Position numbers and translations under genes: made by a program. From NCBI GenBank assembly GCA_020435005.1, contig JAGRAE010000014.1:1-33599 (forward strand): a DNA stretch of 33,599 bases. Direction: 5' to 3'. The stretch is from Bdellovibrionales bacterium. Its GTDB lineage: Bacteria > Bdellovibrionota > Bdellovibrionia > Bdellovibrionales > UBA1609. Below, piece by piece: positions 32,814 through 33,599 of this stretch (position 1 is its first letter; each line of letters opens with the position of its first letter). Under the pieces are notes generated by a model, which saw nothing but the letters and a program-made list of their open reading frames with translations, did no database searches and had not been told where the DNA came from.

Positions 32814-33599
32814 TCAATTATTAATATTTCTTATATAACTGTCTTCTCCAGTCGCTGATCTATAATGTTGGGGATGTAAAGGGTACCATTCAGGTTTAGC
32901 AATTTGTGATTCAAAAATAAGTTCTTTCCATAAATTTTCCCATTCTTTTATAGAAATATTTAGAGCTTTTTCATAGACTTCAGATTGTGGACTTTGCATT
33001 AATTGAATTATTTCCTCTTTCTTCATTTTTAAAAGTTGGCCAATATCTACCAGGGTTGACTCTTTGGCCAATAAATCGGGATCAACTTTTCTTACGATTC
33101 CATTGTACTCATGTTTTAGCAATGCCATCTGTGATTTAATTCGAGCTTCTTCTATTTCAATTTCAAGCAGTTTTGCTTCAGCAATTCTTAATTTACCCTC
33201 TATTGAATGATTATCGAATATAACAGGAGTTACAGTTAAATCAGTTTGTCCGAGTAAATTATTAATATGCTCTTCTGCCTTGCCGAAATCTGGAATATCC
33301 ACTTCATTGAGCGCTCCAGGGTTGGGCAACTCTCCCCTTCTTAGTGAATTCAAAAAGGCCTTTAACACTTCTTTTTTTGCCATAAAGAATTCATCCCTCA
33401 ATTCCGTGTACTCAATAATATCTTGTTGAATTTCTGCCGGTATAAAATTGAAGTCCTCTTGAGAAAAAAAGCCTTGAGTTTCAATTATATTAATTAAATA
33501 TTTTTGGATTTTATTAGAGAGTTCTGCCTCAACAACTTTCCACCTTTCCAATGCGGCTTCCCTTTTTCTGACTTTATTTCTGATGTTTTTTGACCACCA
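32814..33599 (-). CDS. Coiled-coil protein, 5' end outside the window (partial)
   Basis: The frame stays open through the right edge: upstream of the TTG at 33551 it reads WWSKNIRNKVRKREAALERW, so the true start lies beyond the window. The visible 261 codons are charged and mostly helical (VVEAELSNKIQKYLIN, KLLEIEIEEARIKSQMALLK), consistent with coiled coil. There is a Pro-containing break around 85-120 (RRGELPNPGALNEVDIPDFG). I do not recognise the family. No membrane segment is seen in the visible part. It ends 197 nt before the promoter side of the 1288-aa gene, with a stem-loop between, so it is probably a separate transcript. Confidence 0.75.
   Translation of the reverse strand, partial: WWSKNIRNKVRKREAALERWKVVEAELSNKIQKYLINIIETQGFFSQEDFNFIPAEIQQDIIEYTELRDEFFMAKKEVLKAFLNSLRRGELPNPGALNEVDIPDFGKAEEHINNLLGQTDLTVTPVIFDNHSIEGKLRIAEAKLLEIEIEEARIKSQMALLKHEYNGIVRKVDPDLLAKESTLVDIGQLLKMKKEEIIQLMQSPQSEVYEKALNISIKEWENLWKELIFESQIAKPEWYPLHPQHYRSATGEDSYIRNINN

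Overview
The window is AT-rich (roughly one third G+C by eye), densely coded DNA from a Gram-negative bacterium. Evidence for a diderm is the many Sec signal peptides, a lipobox lipoprotein, a Tat substrate, an OlsB/PlsC-type acyltransferase pair and MsbA-like export machinery. The large secreted proteins of unknown family and a response regulator with a CheX-like output fit Bdellovibrionota (Bdellovibrio/Bacteriovorax relatives), but this assignment is an inference. I see no rRNA, tRNA, CRISPR array or insertion sequence.

Region 1 (1-7866, + strand) is a tight four-gene operon. It encodes an ankyrin-repeat protein cut by the left edge, a 642-aa secreted protein of unknown family, a 1266-aa filamentous, haemagglutinin-like secreted protein ending in a ParB/Srx-like domain, and a small protein overlapping its stop codon. 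This is the layout of a polymorphic (CDI-like) toxin with its immunity protein. Behind it, untracked in any intact ORF, lie the fused ruins of a second toxin tip and a second (DUF4926-like) immunity gene. No CdiB/TpsB transporter gene is visible.

Region 2 (7867-12966, - strand) holds an AAA_14/DUF4143 ATPase and a run of secreted, Cys/Gly/Pro-rich proteins. Two of these (10277-11173 and 9350-10255) lie in the same frame, separated by one TAG and seven codons. They look like one protein split by an in-frame amber codon.

Region 3 (12967-17109, - strand) is a putative operon. It runs from a 33-aa micro-ORF with a near-perfect Shine-Dalgarno sequence, through a 71-aa ORF, an ABC exporter with an extra N-terminal domain and its DUF1854 partner, to a REC-CheX-like regulator. 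The pairing of micro-ORFs with an ABC/DUF1854 module is the least explained system here.

Region 4 (17187-21413, - strand) is M20 hydrolase - OlsB-like N-acyltransferase - PlsC-like acyltransferase - Tat-exported PhoD-like phosphatase, which suggests aminolipid synthesis and phospholipid turnover. Region 5 (21490-25446, - strand) is metabolic: nucleoside phosphorylase, AGCS amino-acid symporter, cystathionine beta-synthase core and PHP-domain hydrolase. Region 6 (25511-27423, + strand) is a lipoprotein and a class II glutamine amidotransferase. Region 7 (27406-33599, - strand) has a secreted protein with a leucyl/phenylalanyl-tRNA-protein-transferase (Aat)-like domain that lacks key residues, a 1288-aa polytopic envelope protein just upstream of it, and a coiled-coil protein cut by the right edge.
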